28,839 nt of DNA from Anaerolineales bacterium UBA3001. Its GTDB lineage: Bacteria; Chloroflexota; Anaerolineae; Anaerolineales; UBA11657. A model generated the notes under the pieces. It saw nothing but the letters and a program-made list of their open reading frames with translations. It searched no databases and was not told the origin of the DNA. Location of the stretch: contig DDZT01000107.1 of the NCBI GenBank assembly GCA_002346435.1, forward strand, positions 1 to 28,839. Direction: 5' to 3'. The position numbers and the translations under genes were made by a program. Each line of letters starts with the position of its first letter. Positions within the stretch are counted from its first letter, which is position 1. Positions 7,586 through 15,998 of this stretch are shown one piece after another.

Positions 7586-8620
7586 TCAGTCGCAGCCAGC
7601 GTAGTCAGGCACAATAATACTGATCTTATGTAACAACTCATTTGTTTCCTGACTATTAGCAATTTCCAATAACTCATCCACCATAATTTGAAAACTAGGC
7701 ATACTGTGTGGATTCCCTTGTTGATTAGATATAAGTATTTCACCATGTGGAGTAGTCTTCCATTGCTTTCCTGCAGTGATAGTTTCTTCCACCAACCTTT
7801 CTCCATCACGTAAACCGATATAAGCAATTTCAATATCATCTTTTTCAGTTAAGCCATAATCCCTGATCAGTCGCTTGGCCAAATCTATCATTCTAGTTTT
7901 ATCTCCTACAGCAAATGCCAATATACTCCCAGGAGTTCCATAACCTAATGTCTCTAACAGTAGGCGCGCAGTTACTTTGGAACCGACAAAGACACGCTCA
8001 GCTTCGGGATGAGTTATTGTTAGTGGACCGCCATTTTCTATCTGTCTGCAAAATAAAGCATGTACACCACCAACACTCTCCAAAACATTACTTAGCCTTA
8101 CTGTATAGTATGATTTTCCCAAATTCACAGCAGCTGATCCCACGATCATCTCACCAATGCGTTTAGTGGCCCCCATAACACTAGTCGGTTGGCCAGCTTT
8201 TATAGAAGAGCTAAATACTAGCTTCTCAGATCCAATCTTACAGGCACTCTCAATTACATTTAGCGTACCCTTAACATTTACCATAACTGCATAGGCTGGA
8301 TCAGCATTCGTACTTCTTATATCTTTTTCTGCAGCCATATGAAAAACAATATCTGGCACATATTTTACAAACACCTGATTGATTCGTCTTTGGTCACACA
8401 CATCACACACTTCCACAACAAGATCAACGGCGTTGTCAAATGTCCTCTGTGTCACAATTAAGTGATCCAATTTTTCTCGCTGACGTCCTAAGCAAACTAT
8501 CTGCTTAGGAAACCATCTGGACAACTGACGAACAATCTCGGAACCAACAGTACCACTCGCACCGGTAACTAGCACTGTCTTCCCTTTAATAATTCTATCT
8601 AAATTCTCTCTTAAAATCAT
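7586..8620 (-). CDS. Soluble FlaA1/CapD-type SDR (nucleotide-sugar dehydratase-like) with altered active site
   Basis: A 344-residue extended SDR. TGASGTVG (19-26) is the NAD(P)-binding glycine motif. HMAAEKDIRSTNADP (94-108), VMGATKR (148-154), LSNVLESVGGV (176-186) and GGPLTITHPEAERVF (197-211) match the UDP-GlcNAc 4,6-dehydratase family (FlaA1/CapD/WbpM). The membrane half found in long family members is missing; the protein starts right at the SDR domain. Met149 in place of the SDR Tyr is usual in WbpM/CapD proteins, with Lys153 kept. The usual S-T-D-K-A is S-S-I-K-A here, so the catalytic Asp aligns with Ile140. Dehydration may therefore be lost or changed, and an epimerase or reductase role is possible. 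The ATG overlaps the stop of the preceding WecA-like gene by 4 nt, implying coupled translation. Confidence 0.88.
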   Translation of the reverse strand: MILRENLDRIIKGKTVLVTGASGTVGSEIVRQLSRWFPKQIVCLGRQREKLDHLIVTQRTFDNAVDLVVEVCDVCDQRRINQVFVKYVPDIVFHMAAEKDIRSTNADPAYAVMVNVKGTLNVIESACKIGSEKLVFSSSIKAGQPTSVMGATKRIGEMIVGSAAVNLGKSYYTVRLSNVLESVGGVHALFCRQIENGGPLTITHPEAERVFVGSKVTARLLLETLGYGTPGSILAFAVGDKTRMIDLAKRLIRDYGLTEKDDIEIAYIGLRDGERLVEETITAGKQWKTTPHGEILISNQQGNPHSMPSFQIMVDELLEIANSQETNELLHKISIIVPDYAGCD

Positions 8621-9660
8621 GTTGTCTGCCGCAATTCAGACACAAGCACTATCATTAACTGAGTAATTAATAAAAACAAAACCAACACTAACAAGAACAA
8701 ACCCCACCACTGTGTGACCACAAGATATAAAAAAGCACAAAATCCAGTTAGTATACTAAGAACAATATATAAAAGTGCGCCAACTCGGTGAGGATATCCA
8801 GAACTAGACAAACGCTGATATAAGTATGTCCTATGAGCAGTAAAAGCAGGTTCTCTACGCCACAACCTTCTTAGAAAAGTATATGTGGCGTCCCATATCC
8901 AAGGAGCAACAACTAATGTCGCAGCCACAGGTATATTCATGTTGCCAGTAACCTTCAACATAAGTAACGGTAAAACTGCAAAAGTGAATCCCAAAAACGT
9001 ACTTCCACTATCTCCCATAAATATTTTTGCAGGTTGCCAATTATGACCCAAAAATCCAGTGCAACTTACAGAAATCAACAAACTTAATGTGAGTAGATAC
9101 GGTTGGTTAAAATAGAAAGCAATAATAGCCCAAATAATTCCAGCCACAGCACCAATACCACCAGCATTACCATCAATTCCATCCATAAAATTGTAGGCAT
9201 TAACCAATCCAACAATCCATAAAAAAGTCAGTGGGTACCCTATCCATCCCAAACTAATATATTCACCTCCAGGAATACCAATATTGTCGTAAACACCTAC
9301 TGACAGCATAACTACTAATGCCATGATTGATTGAACGCCAAACCTCCAGATTGCTGCCAATGAATATAAGTCATCTAACCACCCAATCAACGCTATAACC
9401 ACAGATGCTATCAAATAATATTGTATGTTTGGCATAACCCAGTGCGGTATCAACAATCCTGTAATAGAGAAGCCTACAATTGTTACTAAAACTATAATAG
9501 CTCCACCTCCAATAGGAGTAGCTACCATATGCGAACTTCGCTCACCGGGAATATCCAGAATCCCATGATTGGTAGCCCATATACACATTCTACCGACTCC
9601 CCAGTAACTAACAAACATAGCAAGCGCCAGTATGATTGCAATCAAAAAGTTGTGAAACAT
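8617..9660 (-). CDS. WecA/MraY-like polyprenyl-phosphate phosphoglycosyltransferase
   Basis: A 347-residue integral membrane enzyme of normal WecA length, with about ten hydrophobic stretches. Motifs in order: LDIPGERSSH (35-44), TPIGGGA (48-54), the Asp pair in GWLDD (93-97), NAYNFMDGIDG (154-164), AKIFMGDSGSTFLGF (211-225) and TAHRTYLYQRL (274-284). These mark transfer of a sugar-1-phosphate onto undecaprenyl phosphate, the first membrane step of glycan assembly. It resembles the transferase part of the gene at 6022-7524, so this cluster has two such enzymes. Its stop overlaps the next SDR gene by 4 nt and it follows the SGNH gene by 24 nt. Sugar specificity cannot be read; N-acetylated amino sugars are the usual donors for this class. 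Confidence 0.92.
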   Translation of the reverse strand: MFHNFLIAIILALAMFVSYWGVGRMCIWATNHGILDIPGERSSHMVATPIGGGAIIVLVTIVGFSITGLLIPHWVMPNIQYYLIASVVIALIGWLDDLYSLAAIWRFGVQSIMALVVMLSVGVYDNIGIPGGEYISLGWIGYPLTFLWIVGLVNAYNFMDGIDGNAGGIGAVAGIIWAIIAFYFNQPYLLTLSLLISVSCTGFLGHNWQPAKIFMGDSGSTFLGFTFAVLPLLMLKVTGNMNIPVAATLVVAPWIWDATYTFLRRLWRREPAFTAHRTYLYQRLSSSGYPHRVGALLYIVLSILTGFCAFLYLVVTQWWGLFLLVLVLFLLITQLMIVLVSELRQTT

Positions 9661-9684
9661 TATATTAGTAGAAAATCATCAAAC

Positions 9685-10869
9685 TTACTGGCGCACTATT
9701 TCCTCAAGTGCATTTTTCATACATCTAGCTGCCACACGATGTCCGTTGACGGTAAGATGATTGTCACGCAAGTAATACAAAGACACAATATTTTCTTGAT
9801 CAGCCATACAAGGAGTTATGTCAACATAAGGCACATCGTTAGATTCAAGAGTAGCAGCCAATACCGAATTAGGTAGATCAACCTCAATTTGTTCTTCTCG
9901 AATACCATAATATTGAGATCGGGCGAGAAGCAGGTCGCGATTAACCTGATGACGATCTGGAATAATCACAAATCCATACTCAAACTTTAGTTTGCTTGCA
10001 AGCTGATTAAGACGGTTGAGCTCATGGTCTAAAACCTGCTTAGCATCTGTAAGATAATGTTTGTCCTTTCTCATAACTAAAAAAATCGGATCCATCAAAT
10101 CAGCACTGGACTGATTAACAATCATCAACAACTTGTGTCGCACCCATTGAACCACATACAATTTACCTAGAAAAGCATCCTGTATTACATATTCGTTAAG
10201 TGATGAAAGAATATTGAACTTATTGGTGATAGTCGGATAATAGTTTATATCAGAATCCTCTCCCATATCCACGATATCTTTCTCTGAAGATATAATATGA
10301 CTCTCCAGTATATTCTGAAAATCATTGCCGAGAAAGAATACGAACACGTAATTAGAAGGACTTCCCAATGAAATATGCCGCCTTTCTACGATATCAATAT
10401 GCTGGGTTAGAGAATTACCTGGAATACCAAGATTCATATATCGAATCGACGACAACTTGTCAATCAAACTAACAAACGTTTCGTTGTCTTCAACACCTAG
10501 ACCAAACGTGAAAGAATCACCAAGGATCGGCACTACTGTACTATGATCATTGTCCAAATTACGATTCGACCTATTACCATTTTGATCGATAATAACACCA
10601 TGACTATATTCTTGCGTGACAACTTGGAATTCACTATTCGGAGCAAACATATAACAGTCTAATTCACTACATTCTACCGGCCAGTCTTCATCAGTATCCA
10701 AATAAACATTATCATTCAGAGCAATCTCTCTCATACGTAAGTCAAGCCAGGCAGGACCAATTACCCTAAGTAATCCCTCAAATACTAAGAGTGGCGCTAA
10801 GAGACCGAATAGAATTAGGAATACTGCTAGTACCATTCTAGTCTTTCCTTTATTATTATTTGTTGACAT
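9685..10869 (-). CDS. Membrane-anchored SGNH/GDSL-family hydrolase or acyltransferase
   Basis: A 394-residue protein with one N-terminal hydrophobic helix (about 12-33) as anchor or uncleaved signal; the rest is soluble and probably extracytoplasmic. SGNH blocks are in order: GDSFTFG (117-123, Ser119 nucleophile), NLGIPGNS (146-153, oxyanion Gly), FFLGND (178-183, Asn182) and RDNHLTVNGHRVAA (368-381, Asp369 and His371). Such proteins add or remove O-acetyl groups on glycans (AlgX/PatB-like roles) or act as esterases; I cannot choose. The frame begins at a TTG one codon upstream, but the adjacent ATG at 10869 is preferred. It lies between a GT4 gene and the WecA-like gene, consistent with glycan tailoring. 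Confidence 0.85.
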   Translation of the reverse strand: MSTNNNKGKTRMVLAVFLILFGLLAPLLVFEGLLRVIGPAWLDLRMREIALNDNVYLDTDEDWPVECSELDCYMFAPNSEFQVVTQEYSHGVIIDQNGNRSNRNLDNDHSTVVPILGDSFTFGLGVEDNETFVSLIDKLSSIRYMNLGIPGNSLTQHIDIVERRHISLGSPSNYVFVFFLGNDFQNILESHIISSEKDIVDMGEDSDINYYPTITNKFNILSSLNEYVIQDAFLGKLYVVQWVRHKLLMIVNQSSADLMDPIFLVMRKDKHYLTDAKQVLDHELNRLNQLASKLKFEYGFVIIPDRHQVNRDLLLARSQYYGIREEQIEVDLPNSVLAATLESNDVPYVDITPCMADQENIVSLYYLRDNHLTVNGHRVAARCMKNALEEIVRQ

Positions 10870-10915
10870 CAATTGTTGATCTAAGAGCTAACTGGAAGTA
10901 TGCTTTTATATCTTA

Positions 10916-12160
10916 CTATGCTGAAATTTTTCGTACCATTTCGTCGTACGCATTTATCACGACAGAACGAGAATAATATTTCTCAATCCATTTTCTACCA
11001 TTATCACCCATATCAACGACCTGTGTAGGATTCTCATAAAGCAATGTAATTGCCCTAATCAAGGCTCCAGCAGACTCTGGGGTGACACATACTCCCGCAG
11101 AAGATTCATTTATCAGCATAGCTGTCTCTGAATCGGTCTCAGCAGAAGCTAACACCGGTCTACCAGCCGCCATAGCAGTGTAAATTTTGGACGGTACAGT
11201 ATCATAAGAGAATCCGCTACGCAATGGAACAATACACACATCCGATGCAGCATACATCGAGTTTACTATTCTTACAGGCTGAAATGGAAGCATACGAAAA
11301 TTATTCAATTTAGAATTAGTCAATGAGATCTCTAGGTCATTGCGAGCTGCTCCATCTCCTACCACTACAAATTGAATGTGATCATTATCAGTAAATGCAT
11401 TTGCAACCTCAATTAGGATTTCTAGCCCCTGTGTTAAGCCAACATTACCAGCATAAAGAACCACAAATTTGTTGTTGAGTCCATGAACAGACGAAAATTC
11501 GCTCTCGCTCTCAGACGGCACAATGAAATCCACATCAACAAAATTTGGAGTAAAGTATAATTTCTTGCTAGGAACACCACGGTCAATAAGAGTATTATTA
11601 AAACTACGAGCAATAGTTGAAATACCCACTGTTTTTTTGTATACAAAATCCTCAAGCCAATATACCAACTTTATTAATAATGGATTTCGGAAAAGACCCA
11701 TTCGCACGGGAACATCAGGCCACAATTCACGTACATCGTATACAAATAGTCCACCTCTAAGCCAAGATATCAGGACTCCACTGATCCCAAGCGTTATTGG
11801 AGGAGATGTCACAAAAACAACATCTGGACGATCCACTTTTGATAAAGCTAAGATAGTCGTCAAAGCTTGGAAGATAATATAGTCAAATGCGCGAGCCCAA
11901 ATTTTGTGGCGTTTTGGGGGCATGAAAACTCGTAACACTCGTACTCCGTTCTCTATTGAATCAGTAAAGGGCTTTCTCCAACTTGCTCTCATTACCGGAT
12001 TGTCAAGCACCTCTTTTGACGGATTGTAATGAGGAACAGATGTAAGAACAGTAACTTTATGACCATTATCTTGCAATCCATGAGCAATATCAGTCATCAT
12101 GTTAGCCGTTGACACAGTATCAGGACCATACACCAACGTTAACATCAAAATATTCGTCAT
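10916..12160 (-). CDS. GT4-family glycosyltransferase (WcaI/WbuB-like)
   Basis: A 414-residue GT-B enzyme without a signal peptide, expected on the inner face of the membrane. The N-terminal domain opens MTNILMLTLVYGPDTVST and includes GHKVTVLTSVPHYNP, a combination typical of WcaI/WbuB-like transferases. DVRELWPD (about 142-149) is also typical of that subgroup. The C-terminal domain has LYAGNVGLTQGLE, FVVVGDGAARNDLE and the donor-binding stretch VPSKIYTAMAAGRPVLAS. It likely adds the second or a later sugar to a polyprenyl-diphosphate-linked acceptor; donor unknown. ATG at 12160 starts 3 nt after the stop of the upstream SDR gene with no good Shine-Dalgarno, suggesting coupling. Confidence 0.9.
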   Translation of the reverse strand: MTNILMLTLVYGPDTVSTANMMTDIAHGLQDNGHKVTVLTSVPHYNPSKEVLDNPVMRASWRKPFTDSIENGVRVLRVFMPPKRHKIWARAFDYIIFQALTTILALSKVDRPDVVFVTSPPITLGISGVLISWLRGGLFVYDVRELWPDVPVRMGLFRNPLLIKLVYWLEDFVYKKTVGISTIARSFNNTLIDRGVPSKKLYFTPNFVDVDFIVPSESESEFSSVHGLNNKFVVLYAGNVGLTQGLEILIEVANAFTDNDHIQFVVVGDGAARNDLEISLTNSKLNNFRMLPFQPVRIVNSMYAASDVCIVPLRSGFSYDTVPSKIYTAMAAGRPVLASAETDSETAMLINESSAGVCVTPESAGALIRAITLLYENPTQVVDMGDNGRKWIEKYYSRSVVINAYDEMVRKISA

Positions 12161-12163
12161 AAA

Positions 12164-13180
12164 TTAGCGCTCGGTCAGTCTTTCCTCTAAGACATCTCGG
12201 ACTTTGTCACGATCTTTTGTAGAGAAATACCATTCTATAGTACGATGAAGACCATCAACGAAATTTACTTGAGGGGACCACTCTAGCAACCGACTAGCTA
12301 ATGCATTATCTGCAACACGGTTCATAGGACCTGTCGGCATTTCAGGATGCAGTTCAATTTTAGCATCATGTCCGGTATAAGATAAAACCTCTTGTACCGC
12401 ATCAATAACACGTGTACGCTCCATAGTACCTAAGTTAATCGCAGTTCCATCATCAATCTTCTCTGCAGCTAATATTGTCCCGGAGACAATATCATCCACG
12501 TGGGTCCAATTGCGAATCTGTTCCCCATTCCCCCAAACGACGTATGGATCTTGAGCAATAAATGCACGAGCTACCATAGCAATTACAGCGTGATTCTCAT
12601 GACCTCTTTCACCATATACTGTAAAGTACCGACAACTAGCAGATTTAAGACCCCAATCCTGATGAAACGACTGCAAGGTCATTTCACCCATTAACTTAGC
12701 CCAACCATACATATTATCTGCATCAAATGGTGGCCCTACCATATCTTCCTGTAAATACAATATCTCGCCAGGATCAGTCTGCAAATGGTTTGGGTAAACA
12801 CATCCTGAAGAAGCATAAACTACTTTCTCAACTCCTATTTCATGGCAGGCACGAAATAGCATACCGTCAAGAGCCAAGTTGGTAGTACAGGCAGCTTGAT
12901 GCAAATCAACATATCCGCGCCCACCATGATCAGCAGCCAGGTGAAATACTACCTGCGTCCCATCCACCACTTTCTGAGCAATACCTGGCTCAGTCAAATC
13001 AGCTTCCACGAAATCAACTTGCCCAGATTCTATGTGGGACTGTATGTTTGCCAAACGACCACTACTGAGATTATCAACTACACGCACTTTAGCGCCCTTA
13101 TCAACGAGTGCGTCAGTAAGATGTGACCCTATAAAAGACGCACCACCCGTCACCAATATCCTTTTTCCATTTAAGTTCAT
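12164..13180 (-). CDS. NAD-dependent nucleotide-sugar epimerase/dehydratase (extended SDR, GDP-mannose 3,5-epimerase-like)
   Basis: A 338-residue extended SDR. ILVTGGASFIGSH (8-20) binds NAD(P); the active site has SSGCVYP (124-130) and Tyr158-x3-Lys162 (NMYGWAKLMGE). LAADHGGRGYV (81-91) recalls the AADMGGMGF stretch of GDP-mannose 3,5-epimerases, which suggests but does not prove that subgroup; UDP-glucose 4-epimerase relatives remain possible. CRYFTVYGERG and NWTHVDDIVSGTILA are usual C-terminal elements. The frame opens at a TTG (13192), but the ATG at 13180 has GAGGT 6 nt upstream and gives the usual short N-terminus, so I chose it. A TATAAT box 52 nt upstream suggests a local promoter. 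It supplies an NDP-sugar for the locus. Confidence 0.88.
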   Translation of the reverse strand: MNLNGKRILVTGGASFIGSHLTDALVDKGAKVRVVDNLSSGRLANIQSHIESGQVDFVEADLTEPGIAQKVVDGTQVVFHLAADHGGRGYVDLHQAACTTNLALDGMLFRACHEIGVEKVVYASSGCVYPNHLQTDPGEILYLQEDMVGPPFDADNMYGWAKLMGEMTLQSFHQDWGLKSASCRYFTVYGERGHENHAVIAMVARAFIAQDPYVVWGNGEQIRNWTHVDDIVSGTILAAEKIDDGTAINLGTMERTRVIDAVQEVLSYTGHDAKIELHPEMPTGPMNRVADNALASRLLEWSPQVNFVDGLHRTIEWYFSTKDRDKVRDVLEERLTER

Positions 13181-13231
13181 TTTTGACCTCAACTATTGTA
13201 ATGATAATAACTATATATTTTTAGTTTACTC

Positions 13232-13265
13232 ATTATAAGTAATGTTTGCTTCTAATTAAAAGCAA
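13232..13265 (-). promoter_or_regulatory. Putative promoter with overlapping inverted repeat
   Basis: In the 105-nt gap between the two SDR genes the minus strand has TATAAT (13237-13232) with TTTAAT (13260-13255) 17 nt upstream as a weak -35. A perfect inverted repeat, arms ttgctt/aagcaa with an 8-nt spacer (13246-13265), covers the -35 and part of the spacer, where an operator would lie. No T tract follows, so it does not look like a terminator. Confidence 0.45.
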
Positions 13266-13285
13266 CATATTCCAAATACAACATG

Positions 13286-14263
13286 CTAACCATTATTGAT
13301 TTGTTTATACCAGTTAACTGTTTCGCGAACTCCTTCCTCCATAGAGTAAGGCAGTGCACCGCATATACTCTCAGTGTCAGACGTGTCAACCTTATACTCA
13401 GTGAGTACATTGTTTAGACGAAAGGAATTAAACGGAAAATCCTTATAACCTAACATGTTAACTATATCACCTGTATATGCCCCAAATCTAGCTAACATTG
13501 CAGGTATAGTAATAATCGGCCCAGACCCTAGTTCGCTACTAAGCATATCTACCCAGCGCCGCAATGATATTGGATCATAGTCAGCTAGATAAAGCATTTT
13601 TCCCTGAATCTTAGCTTCAGGAACCTCTATCAACTGCATGTACTGATGTACTAAGTTGCCAACATACCCATATGATTTCAGTAGCATTTTACGTCCCACA
13701 TGAAAGTATCGACCTTTCTCAACTAAAGATATAAAATTTTGGTAGTGTTTATTCATGCCAGGTCCCCAAACTGTAGTAGGACGAACAATACACCAAGATT
13801 TGCCACCACCATTATGTTTATAAACTATCTGTTCGCCTAGCACTTTGCTTTCGCCATACTTTGTATGTGGCTGCCAATCCTGATTGTTTTGAGGTACGTA
13901 ACCTGGCCTACACACCAACTGAGTGGAAGTATAAATACAACGTACTACACTAGAAGTAGATTGAACCGCATCAACTATATTCTCAACACCGCCGACATTG
14001 GGAGCATAATCAATCATCAAATCTGCTTTCTCATCCAAATCGGTTCGTGCTGCAAGATGTACAACGTGAGTCGGTTCAAATTCCAGGAAAATTGCTTTCA
14101 ACTGCTCTGAATTCAATATGTCACATTTTTGAAAAGTAAAACCTGATGGTCGTGATACAGGCATGTCAACATCGACACCCAACACCGAGTGACCACGCTC
14201 TGTAATGCCGCGAACCAGATGACACCCTATAAAACCAGAACTTCCTGTGATTAAGAGTTTCAT
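13286..14263 (-). CDS. NAD-dependent epimerase/dehydratase family protein (extended SDR)
   Basis: A 325-residue extended SDR. LLITGSSGFIGCHL (3-16) is the cofactor motif; VVHLAARTDL (67-76), TSTQLV (112-117) and Tyr136-x3-Lys140 (KYGESKVLGE) form the active site. IVRPTTVWGPG follows, as in UDP-glucose 4-epimerase/WcaG-like enzymes. The C-terminal substrate-binding part is diverged, so the exact reaction (epimerase, 4-keto reductase or dehydratase) cannot be named. The ATG overlaps the stop of the carbamoyltransferase gene by 4 nt, with GGTGA just upstream, implying coupled translation. A promoter-like gap separates it from the next SDR gene. Confidence 0.85.
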   Translation of the reverse strand: MKLLITGSSGFIGCHLVRGITERGHSVLGVDVDMPVSRPSGFTFQKCDILNSEQLKAIFLEFEPTHVVHLAARTDLDEKADLMIDYAPNVGGVENIVDAVQSTSSVVRCIYTSTQLVCRPGYVPQNNQDWQPHTKYGESKVLGEQIVYKHNGGGKSWCIVRPTTVWGPGMNKHYQNFISLVEKGRYFHVGRKMLLKSYGYVGNLVHQYMQLIEVPEAKIQGKMLYLADYDPISLRRWVDMLSSELGSGPIITIPAMLARFGAYTGDIVNMLGYKDFPFNSFRLNNVLTEYKVDTSDTESICGALPYSMEEGVRETVNWYKQINNG

Positions 14264-15984
14264 TTTTTCACCATATAGTTACCAATCACTAGTACATCCA
14301 TCTTAGTGCGCATAAAACAAGCAATCGCTTCCTCAGGTGTACATACAATAGGTTCATTTTCGTTGAAGCTTGTGTTCAGAACAACGGGCACACCTGTTCG
14401 CTCATAAAACGCGTTAATCAATTCATAGTAGGGTAAGGATACATCTCTTTTCACAGTTTGTAATCTACCAGACCCATCTACATGAGTAACAGCTGGAATA
14501 ATGTCGCGTTTATCTGGCAATACCCCATAAACTTTCAGCATAAATGGGTCAGGATATGATTGATCAAAGTAATCACCTACATGTTCCTCAAGCACAGCTG
14601 GAGCAAAAGGTCTAAAACTCTCGCGGTTTTTTATGCGAGAGTTAAGCAAGTCCTGTGTACTTGAGTGACGCGGATCTGCGATGATACTACGATTGCCTAG
14701 TGCTCGAGGACCCCACTCCATCCGCCCTTGAAACCATCCAATCACATTACCTTTTTCAATCAACTTTGCAGTATCTTTTACTAATACAGGAAGATCCAAT
14801 GTTGAATATTCCAAACTATGTCTATTTAAGGCAGATTCCACATCTCCGTTAGAGAATTGAGGACCTGTATAAGCATGAGACATGTTGTAAGTACGAGGAA
14901 AACCTAAGATCTGATGATATATGTAGTAACAAACGCCAAGTGCAGTACCTGCATCACTAGCAGCAGGTTGTATATATATTTCATTAAAATCAGTATTAGG
15001 AAGAACCTTGCCATTAAATACACTATTTAAAGCTACTCCTCCTGACATACACAAATTACCACATCCTGTTTCTTTATACAGCTTCTCAAGCAATGCAAAT
15101 TCTGCTTCCTCAGTAATAGCTTGCAGTGAAGAAGCTATATCCATATGATAAGATGTTAAAGTTTGATTTGGTAGACGGGCTTCTCCGAAAAGCTTCAAAA
15201 ATCTGTCAGAGTACAACCTTCCTATCTTGGGTTTACCACCTGCCCAGCTCATTGTGCCACCTTCAGCTTTATACCTCAAATACGATTGGTCAACCTCAAA
15301 TGTTTTGTCAGACTGCACTCGCAATATACGTCGCAATTTATCTACATAATGTGGTTCTCCAAAAGGAGCTAGACCCATTACTTTACCCTCATCACCATAG
15401 TTATTAAAGCCCAACCACTGTGATACTGCTGTATACAATATGCCAATTGAATGGGGGAAATGAATCGAACCACTAACATCAAACCGATTGCCACTACCAG
15501 TACCCCACATTGTACTAGTAAAATCGCCCATACCATCAACTGATAACACCGCTGCATTTTCAAAGGGTGATACAAAAAATGTACTTGCCATATGGGCGCG
15601 ATGATGTTCCACATTGTGAAAACTAGCTTTGAGATCACGTCGATTAATCTTCAAACTTTCACATAATACAGTGGATATATTACCAACGACACGTCGATTT
15701 CTTAAGCGGTCAAGAAGTAATTGAGGTGAAGGACCACTCCGTATTGCATACTGTGCTTTCCTAACTATATTTGCGTTTGGATCACGAGATATACCAATGT
15801 GTTCCACATCATACACAGATATGCCAGCTTCGCTCAGACAATATTTTATGGCGTGCACCGGAAATCCAGCCCAATACTTGATTCTCTCAAAACGTTCTTC
15901 TTCGACAGCCGCAATCAACTCGCCATCTTTGATCAGACATGCTGATGCGCCTCCATGATATGCATTTATACCCAGTATATACAT
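14260..15984 (-). CDS. NodU/CmcH-family carbamoyltransferase
   Basis: A 574-residue two-domain enzyme of usual family length. The N-terminal Kae1-like domain has GINAYHGGASACL (5-17), VEEERF (27-32), the metal-site His127-x3-His131 in VEHHRAHMAS, VDGMGD (149-154) and MSGGVALN (313-320). The C-terminal part has GRMEWGPRALGNRS (420-433), IKNRESFRPFAP (451-462) and VVLNTSFNENEP. The family transfers carbamoyl from carbamoyl phosphate to a hydroxyl via a carbamoyl-adenylate. Relatives act on Nod factors, antibiotics and, in polysaccharide loci, probably sugars; a sugar target is inferred here. ATG at 15984 has AGGAG about 11 nt upstream, and that site overlaps the TAG stop of the previous gene. 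Confidence 0.94.
   Translation of the reverse strand: MYILGINAYHGGASACLIKDGELIAAVEEERFERIKYWAGFPVHAIKYCLSEAGISVYDVEHIGISRDPNANIVRKAQYAIRSGPSPQLLLDRLRNRRVVGNISTVLCESLKINRRDLKASFHNVEHHRAHMASTFFVSPFENAAVLSVDGMGDFTSTMWGTGSGNRFDVSGSIHFPHSIGILYTAVSQWLGFNNYGDEGKVMGLAPFGEPHYVDKLRRILRVQSDKTFEVDQSYLRYKAEGGTMSWAGGKPKIGRLYSDRFLKLFGEARLPNQTLTSYHMDIASSLQAITEEAEFALLEKLYKETGCGNLCMSGGVALNSVFNGKVLPNTDFNEIYIQPAASDAGTALGVCYYIYHQILGFPRTYNMSHAYTGPQFSNGDVESALNRHSLEYSTLDLPVLVKDTAKLIEKGNVIGWFQGRMEWGPRALGNRSIIADPRHSSTQDLLNSRIKNRESFRPFAPAVLEEHVGDYFDQSYPDPFMLKVYGVLPDKRDIIPAVTHVDGSGRLQTVKRDVSLPYYELINAFYERTGVPVVLNTSFNENEPIVCTPEEAIACFMRTKMDVLVIGNYMVKK
14616..14643. repeat. 9-bp GC-richer hairpin inside the carbamoyltransferase gene
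   Basis: Arms aactctcgc (14616-14624) and gcgagagtt (14635-14643) pair perfectly across a 10-nt loop. They encode the conserved NSRIKNRES stretch, so codon choice at conserved residues creates the hairpin. Moderate by itself. Confidence 0.85.
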
Positions 15985-15998
15985 TAAGCTTTTAACTC

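Noticed and set aside
13181..13192. TTG start four codons upstream for the SDR at 12164-13180
   Set aside because: The TTG overlaps the GAGGT Shine-Dalgarno that serves the ATG at 13180.
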